Source: Aidingimonas halophila
Lineage (GTDB): Bacteria; Pseudomonadota; Gammaproteobacteria; Pseudomonadales; Halomonadaceae
Reading direction: 5' to 3'
NCBI RefSeq assembly: GCF_900106955.1
Contig: NZ_FNNI01000002.1
Coordinates: 372,001-436,000, forward strand
DNA: 64,000 nt
Shown here: in pieces, positions 29,371-39,339 of the stretch
Position numbering within the stretch: the first letter of the stretch is position 1
Layout of the letters: each line of letters begins with the position of its first letter
Position numbers and translations under genes: made by a program
Notes under the pieces: generated by a model
What the model saw: the letters and a program-made list of their open reading frames with translations, nothing else
Database searches by the model: none
Told to the model about the DNA's origin: nothing

Positions 29371-29436
29371 GAAAGAAAGCCCAGGCATCGCCCTTTATGC
29401 TCTCTTTCTCTAGCGTAGCCCCCCGTCGGCGATGCC
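29371..29436 (-). terminator. Possible lysC terminator
   Basis: Nine-base perfect arms GGCATCGCC (29384-29392) and GGCGATGCC (29428-29436) separated by 35 bases; on the minus strand the second arm is followed by TGGGCTTTCTTTC. It starts 12 bases after the lysC stop. The long loop makes it an unusual terminator. Confidence 0.3.
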
Positions 29437-29447
29437 GTTTGTCCGGA

Positions 29448-30698
29448 TCACTCGGGCTCGATGTCCTGTTTATCCAGACCAAACGCGGTATGCAAGGCAC
29501 GGACCGCCAGCTCCATATGCTTTTCATCGATCACCACGGAGATCTTGATTTCCGATGTCGATACCATACGGATATTGACATTCTCATCTGCCAGGACTCG
29601 GAACATGCGCGACGCCACCCCGGCGTGGGAGCGCATCCCCACACCAACCAGTGATACCTTGGCGATATTATCGTCGCCACGTAGCTCACCGCTGCCCAGG
29701 TCCGGCAAGACCTGATCCTTGAGGATCTGCATGGTCTGCTTGTAATCGCTCTTGGCTACGGTAAAGGTGAAGTCAGTATAGTCACCCACCGGAGCCACGT
29801 TCTGGACGATCATGTCGACTTCGATGTTGGCATCGGCAATCGGGCCCAGGATACGAGAAGCGACTCCCGGCACGTCGGGGGTGTTGAGCAGGGTGAGCTT
29901 GGCTTCTTTGTCGGTAAACGCGATACCGGAAATCAGCGGTTCTTCCATGGAATCCTCTTCTTGATCTGATTCAGCAACAATCAGGGTACCGGGGCCATCC
30001 TCGAAACTGGACAGCACACGCAGCGGAACATTGTACTTACCGGCGAATTCCACCGCCCGGATCTGCAATACCTTAGACCCCAGACTCGCCAGCTCGAGCA
30101 TCTCCTCGACAGTGATGGTTTCCAGACGCTGCGCCCGGGAACAGACACGAGGATCGGTCGTATAAACACCATCGACATCAGTATAGATCTGACACTCGTC
30201 GGCCCCTAATGCCGCAGCGAGGGCTACACCTGTCGTATCCGAGCCTCCGCGACCGAGCGTGGTGATATTGCCCTCATCATCGGCGCCCTGAAACCCGGCG
30301 GCGACTACGACCTGGCCATCATCGAGGTCGGCACGGAGATCCTCGGTATCAATGCGTTGAATGCGGGCTTTGGTGTAAGCACTGTCGGTTTGAATACCCA
30401 CTTGTGCACCGGTATACGACGTGGCCGGCACCCCCAGTCGATGAAGTGCCATGGCAAGCAGCGAGATGGTGACCTGTTCGCCGGTGGAAACCAGCATGTC
30501 CATCTCGCGTGGGGTCGGCTCATCGTTGATCTGTTCGGCAAGTTCGATCAAACGATTGGTTTCACCACTCATGGCCGAGACGACCACAACGACCTGATGG
30601 CCCTCGTCGCGGAAGCGTTTGACCTTGTTCGCTACGGCCTTGATGCGCTCGACGGAACCTACCGACGTCCCGCCGAATTTCTGTACGTATAGCGCCAT
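29448..30698 (-). CDS. lysC: Aspartate kinase
   Basis: 416 residues. The kinase domain begins MALYVQKFGGTSVGSVERIK and has the catalytic GRGGSDTTGVALAAAL segment. Two C-terminal ACT domains follow (ISGIAFTDKEAKLTLLNTPD and VSLVGVGMRSHAGVASRMFR), which bind lysine and/or threonine for feedback control. It phosphorylates aspartate in lysine, threonine, methionine and ectoine synthesis; ectoine would matter in a halophile. The ATG at 30698 is chosen because the family starts with MALYVQKFGG; the frame continues upstream without homology. It is 90 bases after alaS and may share its transcript. Confidence 0.96.
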   Translation of the reverse strand: MALYVQKFGGTSVGSVERIKAVANKVKRFRDEGHQVVVVVSAMSGETNRLIELAEQINDEPTPREMDMLVSTGEQVTISLLAMALHRLGVPATSYTGAQVGIQTDSAYTKARIQRIDTEDLRADLDDGQVVVAAGFQGADDEGNITTLGRGGSDTTGVALAAALGADECQIYTDVDGVYTTDPRVCSRAQRLETITVEEMLELASLGSKVLQIRAVEFAGKYNVPLRVLSSFEDGPGTLIVAESDQEEDSMEEPLISGIAFTDKEAKLTLLNTPDVPGVASRILGPIADANIEVDMIVQNVAPVGDYTDFTFTVAKSDYKQTMQILKDQVLPDLGSGELRGDDNIAKVSLVGVGMRSHAGVASRMFRVLADENVNIRMVSTSEIKISVVIDEKHMELAVRALHTAFGLDKQDIEPE

Positions 30699-30788
30699 AG
30701 ACAGTTTACCCTGGTTGCATTGACATTCGGCTTGTCGCCGAACGGGTGAATGGGCTTTCGCCGGGCCGGACACCCCGACCCGGCCGAC

Positions 30789-33398
30789 TCAAACGAGCTG
30801 TGACTCGACCCAGTCCGTGACACTGGCAAGCGCTTGCGGAAGCGCACCAGGGTTACTGCCACCGGCTTGAGCCATATCCGGACGACCGCCTCCTTTACCG
30901 CCGACCTGGGCAGCCACGTGATTGACCAGTTCGCCTGCCTTGATCTGGCTGGTGAGGTCCTCGGTCACTCCGGCAATCAGATTAACCTTGTTGGCCTCGG
31001 TATCGGCCACACCCAGCACGATCACGCCAGACCCCAACTTCTGTTTGAGCTGGTCCAGCACACCACGCAGTTCCTTGCCTGACACACCGTCGAGTTGCTT
31101 GGCCAGCAATTTGACGCCGGCCACCTCACGCGCTTCGCTGATCATGTCACTACCAGCGGCACTGGCCAGTTTGGCCTTGAGTCGCTCGAGTTCCTTCTCC
31201 AGATGACGGTGGCTCTCGACAAGCGATTCGACCCGACTCTCGACCTGTTCGGGTCTGGCCTTGAGCCGTTCGCCAACACGCGCCAACCGCGCTTCCTGTT
31301 CACGAAGATAGGCCAGTGCCGCTTCACCGGTGATTGCCTCGATGCGTCGCACGCCGGCGGCAATGCCCGTTTCGGACAAAATATGGCAACAGCCGATATC
31401 CCCACTACGAGCGACATGGGTGCCCCCGCAGAGTTCGATGGAAAAGTCATCGGCCCCGATGGTCAGCACACGTACATTATCGGCGTATTTGGCTTCGAAC
31501 AGAGCCGCGGCACCTTTGGCTTTGGCATCATCGAGGCTCATGTGCTCGATCCGGGTCGGGGCATTCGCCAGTATCTGTGAATTGACGATTGACTCGACCT
31601 CGGCCAATTGATCCGGTGTCATGGCCTCGAAATGGCTGAAATCGAAACGCAGTCGTTCCGCCGTGACCAACGATCCTTTCTGTTGCACGTGATCGCCCAA
31701 TACCAGACGCAAGGCTTTGTGCATCAGGTGTGTTGCTGAATGATTGCGAACCGTGGCAGCACGTAGCGCTTCATCGACCTGGGGTGTTACCGAAGCACCG
31801 ACATCGAGTCTCCCCTCGATCAGTACACCATGATGCAAGTGGTGACCGCCCTGTTTCTGCGTGTCGGTTACCTGAAAACGCCCCGAATCGAAATACAGAT
31901 AGCCGGTATCTCCGACTTGCCCACCGGACTCGCCATAAAACGGCGTGCGATCCAGCACCACCACGCCTCGTTGGTCGGCCTCGAGCGCATTCAGCGGATT
32001 GCCCTGTTCATCGACCAGAGCCACGACATCGGCAGTATCCTGGAGCCGATCATAACCGGTAAAGGCGGTTTCGCCGTCAAGCTCCAGCGTTGCGGAATAA
32101 TCGGTGCCGAACTGACTGGCGGCACGTGCCCGTTCGCGCTGAGCTTCGAGCTCTCGCTGGAAACCGACCTCATCGAGGGTCACGCCTCGTTCACGGCAGA
32201 CATCGGCCGTCAAATCGAAGGGGAAGCCATACGTATCGTAGAGCTTGAATACCGTCTCGCCGGACAGAACATCGCCATCGAGTGACTCCAGCGCCTCTTC
32301 GAGCAGTCCCATGCCATGATCGAGGGTCCGCGCGAACTGTTCTTCTTCCTTGGCAAGGATACTCTCGATCCGGTCACGCACCTTGCGCAATTCGGGATAG
32401 GCATCGCCCATCTCGGCATCGAGTGCAGCCACGAGCTTGTGAAAGAACGGCTCTTTCGCTCCCAGTTTGTGGCCATGCCGAATGGCGCGGCGAATGATTC
32501 GACGCAAGACATAGCCCCGGCCTTCATTCGAAGGCAATACATCATCGACGATCAGAAATGCGCAGGAGCGGATATGGTCGGCGATCACGCACAATGAGGG
32601 CGAAAGAAGATCATCATGCCCCGTCAGCTCGGATGCCGCCTTCAGCAGGTTCTGGAAGAGATCGATCTCATAGTTGGAATGCACTCCCTGCAGTACGGCC
32701 GCCACACGCTCCAGCCCCATGCCGGTATCGATCGACGGCTTGGGCAGTGGAGTCAGCGTACCGCTGGCATCGCGATCATACTGCATGAAGACCAGGTTCC
32801 ATATCTCGATATAGCGATCGCCATCTTCCTCGGGACTGCCGGGAGGCCCACCCCAGACATCGGGGCCGTGATCGAAGAAGATTTCCGAGGAGGGGCCACA
32901 GGGGCCGGTATCTCCCATCTGCCAGAAGTTGTCGTCCTCGAGCCTGGAGAAGCGCTCGGGGTCGACGCCAATATCCTGTTTCCAGATCTCTTCGGCTTCG
33001 TCATCGCTGACATGCACTGTCACCCACAACTTTTCGGCGGGAAGCCCCAGCCGCTCAGTGAGAAATTCCCAGGCAAAGCGGATGGCGTCACGCTTGAAAT
33101 AGTCACCGAAGCTGAAATTGCCCAGCATCTCGAAAAAGGTGTGATGGCGGGCCGTATAGCCGACGTTGTCGAGATCGTTGTGCTTGCCGCCGGCGCGTAC
33201 ACAGCGTTGTGCCGAGGTGGCCCGCACATAGGGGCGTGGATCGCGGCCAAGGAATACATCCTTGAACGGCACCATGCCGGCATTGGTGAACAACAGGGTG
33301 GGATCGTTGTCGGGAACCAGCGAACTCGACGGTACGATGGTGTGGCCCTGCTCCTTGAAGTACGTCAGAAAGGCCTGTCTGATATCTGCGCTTTTCAT
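30789..33398 (-). CDS. alaS: Alanyl-tRNA synthetase
   Basis: 869 residues. N-terminal class II core ([20 protein letters not shown]), tRNA-recognition region, an editing domain with the zinc-type motifs HSATHLMH and CGGTHV, and a C-terminal C-Ala oligomerisation domain ([15 protein letters not shown]). The ATG at 33398 gives the usual N-terminus [10 protein letters not shown]; an upstream in-frame start would add 13 unrelated residues. A likely promoter lies at 33449-33477. Its place between recX and lysC-csrA is conserved in Pseudomonas-like genomes. Confidence 0.97.
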   Translation of the reverse strand: MKSADIRQAFLTYFKEQGHTIVPSSSLVPDNDPTLLFTNAGMVPFKDVFLGRDPRPYVRATSAQRCVRAGGKHNDLDNVGYTARHHTFFEMLGNFSFGDYFKRDAIRFAWEFLTERLGLPAEKLWVTVHVSDDEAEEIWKQDIGVDPERFSRLEDDNFWQMGDTGPCGPSSEIFFDHGPDVWGGPPGSPEEDGDRYIEIWNLVFMQYDRDASGTLTPLPKPSIDTGMGLERVAAVLQGVHSNYEIDLFQNLLKAASELTGHDDLLSPSLCVIADHIRSCAFLIVDDVLPSNEGRGYVLRRIIRRAIRHGHKLGAKEPFFHKLVAALDAEMGDAYPELRKVRDRIESILAKEEEQFARTLDHGMGLLEEALESLDGDVLSGETVFKLYDTYGFPFDLTADVCRERGVTLDEVGFQRELEAQRERARAASQFGTDYSATLELDGETAFTGYDRLQDTADVVALVDEQGNPLNALEADQRGVVVLDRTPFYGESGGQVGDTGYLYFDSGRFQVTDTQKQGGHHLHHGVLIEGRLDVGASVTPQVDEALRAATVRNHSATHLMHKALRLVLGDHVQQKGSLVTAERLRFDFSHFEAMTPDQLAEVESIVNSQILANAPTRIEHMSLDDAKAKGAAALFEAKYADNVRVLTIGADDFSIELCGGTHVARSGDIGCCHILSETGIAAGVRRIEAITGEAALAYLREQEARLARVGERLKARPEQVESRVESLVESHRHLEKELERLKAKLASAAGSDMISEAREVAGVKLLAKQLDGVSGKELRGVLDQLKQKLGSGVIVLGVADTEANKVNLIAGVTEDLTSQIKAGELVNHVAAQVGGKGGGRPDMAQAGGSNPGALPQALASVTDWVESQLV

Positions 33399-33448
33399 AA
33401 TGAATCCGTGGCGATATGCGAAGCGGCTCGAGGCCATGCAAAGCCATC

Positions 33449-33477
33449 ATTATAACGCAGACTTGGGGTAACTTTCA
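33449..33477 (-). promoter_or_regulatory. Candidate alaS promoter
   Basis: On the minus strand a perfect TATAAT (complement of 33449-33454) with TGAAAG 17 bases upstream, about 50 bases before the alaS start. The -35 is weak. Confidence 0.5.
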
Positions 33478-33502
33478 GCGCCAATCCACATTCATGCCTG
33501 TA

Positions 33503-33976
33503 TCACGGCTCATCATCCCAGGCGTGGGCCAGTGCGTAGCGAACCTGCTCGAAGTCGAAACCACGACCCGCCAGGAAGCGTTCGCGCCGGGCCCGGTCAC
33601 GCGGCCCCTCGCCAGGACCGGAGAAGCGCTTGGCCAATGTTTCACACGCCAGTTCGCGCCAGTCGACATCAGCTTCGGCCAGAGCCGCGTCGATCCATTC
33701 ACGTTCGACACCTCGCTGACCAAATTCGGCATGAATCTTGACTGGCCCCTGACCGCGGGCGATACGTGAACGAATGAAGTGTTCAGCGAAACGTCGATCC
33801 GATTGCAGGCCTTCAGCGACCAGGGTATCCAGGCATTCCCCAATGGCCTGAGAGGCATGCCCTTTAGCCGCCAGTCGCGAGGCCAACTCCGCCCGTGAAT
33901 ATTCACGTCGGGCCAGGAGCCGAATGGCGTCATCCCGGGGTGATGACGCCTGCGCATCTTGAGAGGAAGACACCAT
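33503..33976 (-). CDS. recX: Regulatory protein RecX
   Basis: 157 residues of tandem three-helix repeats. AIRLLARREYSRAELASRLA and FIRSRIARGQGPVKIHAEFG are typical of RecX. RecX caps RecA filaments and restrains their extension. It lies 43 bases downstream of recA on the same strand, so it is probably SOS-induced by read-through from the recA LexA box. Confidence 0.93.
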   Translation of the reverse strand: MVSSSQDAQASSPRDDAIRLLARREYSRAELASRLAAKGHASQAIGECLDTLVAEGLQSDRRFAEHFIRSRIARGQGPVKIHAEFGQRGVEREWIDAALAEADVDWRELACETLAKRFSGPGEGPRDRARRERFLAGRGFDFEQVRYALAHAWDDEP

Positions 33977-34019
33977 ATCTCACTTCCTGCGACACCATCA
34001 GGCATTCATGATGACGACA

Positions 34020-35090
34020 TCACAACAATTCATTGCGTTCATCGTCGGCAGTCACTGTATCACCGGTTTCACCAGCCTCCTCCTTGGAGGACTCCGGTAG
34101 CGCCAGCAACTGCGCCCGAATCTGGGACTCGATCTCTGCCAGAATGGCCGGATTGTCCTCGAGATACTGTGCGGCATTGGCCTTGCCCTGCCCGATCTTG
34201 CTGCCCTGATAGCTGTACCAGGCGCCTGCCTTGTCAATCAGTTTGCATTGCACACCAAGGTCGATGACCTCGCCAGCGTGGTAAATCCCCTTGCCGTAAA
34301 GGATCTGGAACTCGGCCTGACGGAACGGTGGCGCCACCTTGTTTTTGACCACCTTGACGCGAGTCTCGTTACCGATCACCTCGTCCCCCTGCTTCACCGA
34401 GCCGGTACGGCGAATGTCGAGACGCACGCTGGAATAAAACTTGAGCGCATTGCCACCGGTGGTGGTTTCGGGACTACCGAACATGACACCGATCTTCATG
34501 CGAATCTGGTTGATGAAGACCACCATGCAATTGGCATTCTTCATGTTACCGGTGATCTTGCGCAGTGCCTGCGACATCAAGCGTGCCTGCAGTCCGACAT
34601 GGGAGTCCCCCATTTCGCCTTCGATCTCGGCGCGCGGGGTCAGGGCGGCCACCGAGTCGATGATGATCACATCGACCCCGCCGGAGCGGACCAGCATGTC
34701 ACAGATCTCCAGGGCCTGTTCACCGGTATCCGGTTGAGACACCAGCAAATCATCGAGATTGACGCCCAATTTTTCCGCATAGCTCGGATCGAGCGCGTGC
34801 TCGGCATCGATGAAGGCACAGGTCTTGTCCTGCTTCTGTGCCTCGGCAATTACCGACAGTGTCAGTGTCGTCTTACCCGACGACTCGGGACCAAAGACCT
34901 CCACGACCCGACCGAACGGTAGCCCGCCGATACCCAAGGCGATATCCAGACCCAGGGACCCGGTGGACACCGAAGGCATCGTGACGCGCGGCGCATCGCC
35001 CAGGCGCATCACTGTCCCCTTGCCGAACTGGCGATCGATTTGGGAGAGGGCGGCGTCCAGCGCCTTGGAACGGTTCTCGTCCTTTGCCAT
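34020..35090 (-). CDS. recA: Recombinase RecA
   Basis: 356 residues. Visible features: MAW-type N-terminal helix ([20 protein letters not shown]), Walker [11 protein letters not shown], Walker [16 protein letters not shown]-binding loop L1 ([12 protein letters not shown]) and L2 ([20 protein letters not shown]), and an acidic C-tail. It performs strand exchange and triggers LexA self-cleavage. The ATG at 35090 follows AGGAGG by 7 bases, and the family N-terminus starts there; the frame extends 16 codons upstream without support. A LexA box lies 35 bases upstream. Confidence 0.98.
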   Translation of the reverse strand: MAKDENRSKALDAALSQIDRQFGKGTVMRLGDAPRVTMPSVSTGSLGLDIALGIGGLPFGRVVEVFGPESSGKTTLTLSVIAEAQKQDKTCAFIDAEHALDPSYAEKLGVNLDDLLVSQPDTGEQALEICDMLVRSGGVDVIIIDSVAALTPRAEIEGEMGDSHVGLQARLMSQALRKITGNMKNANCMVVFINQIRMKIGVMFGSPETTTGGNALKFYSSVRLDIRRTGSVKQGDEVIGNETRVKVVKNKVAPPFRQAEFQILYGKGIYHAGEVIDLGVQCKLIDKAGAWYSYQGSKIGQGKANAAQYLEDNPAILAEIESQIRAQLLALPESSKEEAGETGDTVTADDERNELL

Positions 35091-35124
35091 GCATGGCCTC
35101 CTGGTCTCGTCAAAAGGGAAAGTA

Positions 35125-35140
35125 CTGTATGGCTGCACAG
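35125..35140 (-). promoter_or_regulatory. LexA (SOS) box of recA
   Basis: CTGTATGGCTGCACAG (CTG-N10-CAG), extended by TA and TA on either side. On the minus strand it overlaps a possible promoter (TTCGCC, 17 bases, TACAGT). This is the expected control element of recA-recX. Confidence 0.88.
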
Positions 35141-35179
35141 TAGTATGGCGAAAAAATCGTCCGCCGCCTAGCTCTCATT

Positions 35180-35695
35180 CTACATTTTTTCCGGACTTTC
35201 CAGCCATCGAATCAGCCCTTGCAGAGCCACTTGCACCGACTGTAACCGCACGGCACGGCGATCACCGGAGAAATGCCATTGCTCGGCTTGCTGCTGCCGG
35301 ATATCACCCCAGGCCAACCATACCGTTCCCACCGGTTTGGTCTCGCTACCACCACCGGGGCCGGCCACACCGCTGACGGCCACGCCGAGATCGGCTCCAC
35401 TTTCCCGGCAGGCACCGACCACCATCGCCTCGACGACGGCTCGACTGACGGCACCCTGCGAGTCGATCACTTCGGTCGGCACACCCAGCAATCGAGACTT
35501 GGCGACGTTGGCATAAGTCACATACCCGGTTTCGAAGTAGTCGGAACTACCGGCCACTTCCGTGATGGCACTGGCCACGCCACCTCCAGTGCAGGATTCA
35601 GCTGTCGTGATCCTGACCCGTTGCTGGCGACAAAGATCTCTCAAGCGCTCGGCGAGCGGCGTCGTGTCCACCGCCTGATCGACAACATCGGACAT
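35180..35695 (-). CDS. pncC: Nicotinamide-nucleotide amidase (CinA C-terminal domain family)
   Basis: 171 residues, a single CinA C-terminal domain: TTAESCTGGGVASAITEVAG, YFETGYVTYANVAKSRLLGV, SGVAGPGGGSETKPVGTVWL. PncC deamidates NMN to NaMN, recycling the NMN released by NAD+-dependent DNA ligase. Placement just upstream of recA on the same strand is conserved in Pseudomonas-type genomes. The start at 35695 follows AGGGGG; the frame is open 31 codons further upstream but would run into the mutS promoter region. Confidence 0.93.
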   Translation of the reverse strand: MSDVVDQAVDTTPLAERLRDLCRQQRVRITTAESCTGGGVASAITEVAGSSDYFETGYVTYANVAKSRLLGVPTEVIDSQGAVSRAVVEAMVVGACRESGADLGVAVSGVAGPGGGSETKPVGTVWLAWGDIRQQQAEQWHFSGDRRAVRLQSVQVALQGLIRWLESPEKM

Positions 35696-35725
35696 GCGTT
35701 GCCCCCTGGTTGGTCCACCGACATC

Positions 35726-35754
35726 CTGACGGATGCATCTCATCGGCGTAGAAT
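35726..35754 (+). promoter_or_regulatory. Candidate mutS promoter
   Basis: CTGACG (35726-35731), 17-base spacer, TAGAAT (35749-35754), about 80 bases before the mutS start in the divergent pncC-mutS region. Confidence 0.5.
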
Positions 35755-35832
35755 AACGGCGTTGTCGACGAAATGCAGACTCCCGCATCGTGCGGCCAAC
35801 AGCGCCTCAGCGACCTACTGTCAAGGATGTCC

Positions 35833-38415
35833 ATGTCACAGGCAAGCCCTCAGCATACCCCCATGATGACGCAATACCTGAAGATCAAGCGCGAACACCC
35901 GGACGTGCTGCTCTTCTATCGCATGGGTGACTTCTATGAGCTGTTCTATGATGATGCCAAGCGTGCCGCGGAATTGCTCGACATCACGCTGACCCAGCGA
36001 GGTCAGTCGGCCGGCCAGCCAATTCCCATGGCCGGCGTGCCCTATCATAGCGCAGAGAGCTACCTGGCAAGATTGGTGAAGTCCGGTGAATCGGTGGCCA
36101 TCTGCGAGCAGATGGGCGACCCCAACACCGCCAAGGGCCCGGTGGAGCGCCAGGTCGTTCGCATCGTCACGCCCGGCACCCTGCATGATGAAGCCCTGCT
36201 GGACGCCCGTCGCGACAATCTTCTGTTAGCACTCTATCATGCTGGCCAACGCTGGGGGCTGGCCTGGCTGGAGCTGTCCAGCGGCCGTTTCAATGTGCTG
36301 GAGGTCGAGGGGGATACGGAAATGTTGGCTGAAGTGCAGCGGCTGGATCCGGCGGAACTGTTGGCAGCCGACAGCGCCTCCCTGCCCGGCGCCCTGTCCG
36401 AGCGTCGCGGCTTACGCCGACAGAGCGACTGGCTATTCGATCCGGCATCGGCGACACGCATTCTATGCGATCAACTAGAGGTTGCCGACCTGCGTGGCTT
36501 TGGCTGTACACACCTGGAGACCGCCCTGACGGCCGCCGGGGTACTGATCGATTATGCCCGCGACACCCAACGCTCACGCTTGCCCCACGTCACGGCGATC
36601 GGTGTCGAAAGTCGCGACGACGCTGTCATCATCGATGCGGCCAGCCGACGCAACCTGGAAATCGACACCAACCTCAGCGGCAGCACCGACAACACGCTGG
36701 CCAGCGTACTCGATACCACGTCGACGGCGATGGGATCGCGCCTGCTCAAACGCTGGCTGAATCGTCCCTTACGAGACCACACCCAGGTCAGTGCTCGCCA
36801 GGCGGCCATCCAGCAACTGCTCGATGACGACGGGTACGACAGCCTGCGCGATTCGCTCAAACAGGTCGGCGACATCGAGCGCATTCTTGCACGCGTCGCC
36901 TTGCGCAGCGCTCGTCCACGCGACTTGGCCCGCCTTCGCGAGGCCCTCAATACACTGCCTGAACTCCGGTCGTCACTGGCACATTTCGAGGAGGGATCGG
37001 CACTGGATGACCTGAAACACCACATCCGTCCCTATCCGGAGTTGGCCGACACCCTCGACCGAGCCCTGGTCGACGAGCCACCTGTCGTGATCCGCGACGG
37101 CGGCGTCATCGCCGAGGGGTTCGATGCAGAGCTCGATGAATATCGCGGCCTCGCCGAGCATGCCGGCGACTACCTGGTCAACCTGGAGATTCGCGAGCGC
37201 GAGCGCACCGGCCTGTCCGGCCTCAAGGTCGGCTACAACCGAGTTCACGGCTATTACATCGAGATCCCCCGGGCCCAGGCCCGCGAGGCGCCGGCCGACT
37301 ATATTCGTCGCCAGACGCTAAAGAATGCGGAGCGCTTCATCATTCCCGAGCTCAAGGAGTTCGAGGACAAGGCGCTGTCGGCCAAATCACGGGCATTGGC
37401 ACGTGAAAAGCAACTCTACGAATCGCTGCTCGAAACGCTCAATGCCGATCTCGATGCACTACAGGCCAGTAGCCGGGCGTTGTCGGCCCTGGATGTCCTG
37501 ACGACATTCGCCGAGCGGGCACAGGCACTGGATTTTACCCGTCCTCGCTTGAGTGAAGCACCAGGCATCCACATTCATAACGGTCGTCATCCGGTCGTTG
37601 AACAGGTCAGCGATACGCCGTTCGTACCCAATGACCTCGACCTCGGTGACTCACGACGCATGTTGATGATTACCGGCCCCAACATGGGAGGGAAATCGAC
37701 CTACATGCGTCAGGTGGCCCTGATCACCCTACTGGCCCATACCGGCGCCTTCGTTCCGGCCGACAGTGCCGATATCGGCCCGGTGGATCGCATCTTCACC
37801 CGCATCGGTTCCAGCGACGACCTGGCCGGTGGTCGATCGACCTTCATGGTCGAAATGACCGAAACCGCCAGTATCCTGCATAACGCCACCGACCACAGCC
37901 TGGTGTTGATGGATGAGATCGGTCGAGGTACCAGCACATTCGACGGATTGTCGCTGGCCTGGGCCAGCGCCGAACACCTGACCCGAACACGTGCCTTCAC
38001 TTTGTTCGCGACCCACTATTTCGAAATGACCGCCCTGGCGGATCAGATCGACGGCGTTGCCAACGTGCATCTGACTGCTGCCGAACACAAGGACGGTATC
38101 GTGTTCATGCACCGTGTCGAAGAAGGGCCGGCAAGCCAGAGCTACGGGCTGCAGGTTGCCCAACTGGCGGGGGTGCCACAGGAGGTGATCAGTCGGGCAC
38201 GCGAGAAGCTTGCCAATCTGGAACAGCAGGAGATCGACCAGGGGCATCGTCACAACTCGACGATATCCAACGACAAGACGCCGCATCCACAACAGGCTGA
38301 CCTGTTCGCGACGGCACCCCACCCGTTGATCGAAGCGCTCGCCTCCCTTGAGTTGGACGATCTGACGCCCCGTCAGGCACTGAACATGCTATACGAGTGG
38401 CGAGACAGTCTATGA
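35833..38415 (+). CDS. mutS: DNA mismatch repair protein MutS
   Basis: 860 residues. The N-terminal mismatch-binding motif [15 protein letters not shown] has the conserved Phe-X-Glu contact. Connector, lever and clamp domains follow. The C-terminal ATPase has Walker [14 protein letters not shown], Walker [18 protein letters not shown] and the helix-turn-helix dimer region, with a C-terminal tail ending in MLYEWRDSL. It recognises mismatches and recruits MutL. The ATG at 35833 is preferred because AAGGA lies 5 bases upstream; an ATG two codons earlier directly abuts that site. Confidence 0.97.
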   Translation: MSQASPQHTPMMTQYLKIKREHPDVLLFYRMGDFYELFYDDAKRAAELLDITLTQRGQSAGQPIPMAGVPYHSAESYLARLVKSGESVAICEQMGDPNTAKGPVERQVVRIVTPGTLHDEALLDARRDNLLLALYHAGQRWGLAWLELSSGRFNVLEVEGDTEMLAEVQRLDPAELLAADSASLPGALSERRGLRRQSDWLFDPASATRILCDQLEVADLRGFGCTHLETALTAAGVLIDYARDTQRSRLPHVTAIGVESRDDAVIIDAASRRNLEIDTNLSGSTDNTLASVLDTTSTAMGSRLLKRWLNRPLRDHTQVSARQAAIQQLLDDDGYDSLRDSLKQVGDIERILARVALRSARPRDLARLREALNTLPELRSSLAHFEEGSALDDLKHHIRPYPELADTLDRALVDEPPVVIRDGGVIAEGFDAELDEYRGLAEHAGDYLVNLEIRERERTGLSGLKVGYNRVHGYYIEIPRAQAREAPADYIRRQTLKNAERFIIPELKEFEDKALSAKSRALAREKQLYESLLETLNADLDALQASSRALSALDVLTTFAERAQALDFTRPRLSEAPGIHIHNGRHPVVEQVSDTPFVPNDLDLGDSRRMLMITGPNMGGKSTYMRQVALITLLAHTGAFVPADSADIGPVDRIFTRIGSSDDLAGGRSTFMVEMTETASILHNATDHSLVLMDEIGRGTSTFDGLSLAWASAEHLTRTRAFTLFATHYFEMTALADQIDGVANVHLTAAEHKDGIVFMHRVEEGPASQSYGLQVAQLAGVPQEVISRAREKLANLEQQEIDQGHRHNSTISNDKTPHPQQADLFATAPHPLIEALASLELDDLTPRQALNMLYEWRDSL

Positions 38416-38535
38416 CAACGCACCGTATCGATGTTATTACCGATATTTGCCCGACGACATGAGCTCATGCCCAAACGTTCTGCCTGTGCAGACGGGCGTG
38501 TCTTGTCGGGTATGAGGGAGGCGACTAAAATAAAC

Positions 38536-38560
38536 CGCCATTAGAATGGCGTCTTATAAT
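38536..38560 (+). promoter_or_regulatory. fdxA promoter with a palindrome in the spacer
   Basis: A perfect -10 TATAAT (38555-38560) lies 70 bases before fdxA. Immediately upstream is the perfect palindrome CGCCATT-AG-AATGGCG (38536-38551), covering the spacer; the -35 (about 38532-38537) is poor. This is the layout of a regulated promoter; the binding protein is unknown. The palindrome could instead be a weak mutS 3' hairpin. Confidence 0.45.
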
Positions 38561-38629
38561 AGATGAGCCGCTTATAACATGTACCGACCCGTGGCTACGA
38601 CCTTCAGCGGCCATGACCTAGGAGATTCC

Positions 38630-38956
38630 ATGACATTCGTCGTCACCGAGAACTGCATCAAATGCAAGTACACCGACTGCGTCGAAGTTTGCCCGGTGGA
38701 CTGCTTCTATGAAGGGCCCAATTTCCTGGTCATTCATCCCGACGAGTGCATCGACTGTGCCCTTTGTGAACCGGAATGTCCCGCCGAGGCCATCTACTCA
38801 GAAGATGAGCTGCCCGACGATCAGAAACAGTTTCTGGAACTGAATGCCGAACTGGCTGAGACATGGCCGAACATCGCCGAGAAGAAGGACCCTCCGGAAG
38901 ATGCGGAAGAGTGGGATGGCAAACCGGGCAAGCTGGAGTATCTCGAACGAGAATGA
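38630..38956 (+). CDS. fdxA: Seven-iron ferredoxin FdxA
   Basis: 108 residues. [20 protein letters not shown] begins a [3Fe-4S]/[4Fe-4S] ferredoxin; the second cysteine set is [13 protein letters not shown]. The acidic C-terminal extension ([20 protein letters not shown] and after) is typical of the FdxA/Azotobacter FdI type. AGGAG sits 6 bases before the ATG at 38630; 17 upstream in-frame codons lack family match. In Pseudomonas fdxA lies between mutS and rsmZ; the same order is found here. Confidence 0.96.
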   Translation: MTFVVTENCIKCKYTDCVEVCPVDCFYEGPNFLVIHPDECIDCALCEPECPAEAIYSEDELPDDQKQFLELNAELAETWPNIAEKKDPPEDAEEWDGKPGKLEYLERE

Positions 38957-38960
38957 ACAT

Positions 38961-38990
38961 GCTGATGGCCCATGATCGTGGGCCATCAGC
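38961..38990. terminator. Stem-loop after fdxA, tail to tail with the sRNA terminator
   Basis: Perfect 12-bp stem GCTGATGGCCCA / TGGGCCATCAGC with loop TGATCG, five bases after the fdxA stop. It is followed on the plus strand by seven A, not T, so it is not a standard intrinsic terminator for fdxA; it may still fold at the transcript end and stop read-through in both directions. Confidence 0.5.
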
Positions 38991-39015
38991 AAAAAAAGGC
39001 GACCCGAAGGTCGCC
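38991..39015 (-). terminator. Intrinsic terminator of the RsmZ-like RNA
   Basis: On the minus strand a perfect 7-bp stem GGCGACC / GGTCGCC with tetraloop TTCG (38998-39015) followed by seven T (38991-38997). Confidence 0.9.
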
Positions 39016-39166
39016 CGCTCCCAGCTACTCCTTTGAGCCACTCCCTTGGCTCGATTCCTTTGGTGACTTCCCTGCCGAGAGGCGACCTCCTGTCACACTC
39101 GGCGCACCACGACTAGCATCCCGTTGGCATCCTGCCGGAAAAGCGCTCCTCGCTTTTCCACATCCC
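38991..39166 (-). ncRNA. rsmZ: CsrA-sequestering small RNA, RsmZ/CsrB type
   Basis: About 175 bases with no open frame but 11 GGA motifs on the minus strand. Several are in hairpin loops, the preferred CsrA/RsmA target: stem GGAAAAGCG/CGCTTTTCC with loop AGGAG (39137-39159), GGC/GCC with loop AGGAT (39126-39136), GTGAC/GTCGC with loop AGGAG inside CCGAG/CTCGG (39075-39102), and GAGCCA/TGGCTC with loop AGGGAG (39035-39052). Others (CAAAGGAGT, AAAGGAAT) lie in linkers. It ends in a strong intrinsic terminator. The 5' end is estimated from the first GGA and a weak TTGAGA-17-AAAATG promoter (39172-39200) and could be further upstream. Position next to fdxA matches Pseudomonas rsmZ. It should bind CsrA (gene at 29054-29245) and release its targets. 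Confidence 0.82.
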
Positions 39167-39339
39167 GGGTTCATTTTGGCAGCTGAAGAGAAGTTCTCAA
39201 GGTGGTCAGAAATTGAAGCCGCAAGGAATCAGAGGCTTGAACTCTAAGCATGAGTTCTTTAATTTCAAGGAGTTGCATTATTTAATACATGGACGAATTG
39301 ATCATTTTTTAACCACTATCGTCAAATTCTTCGGCGATA

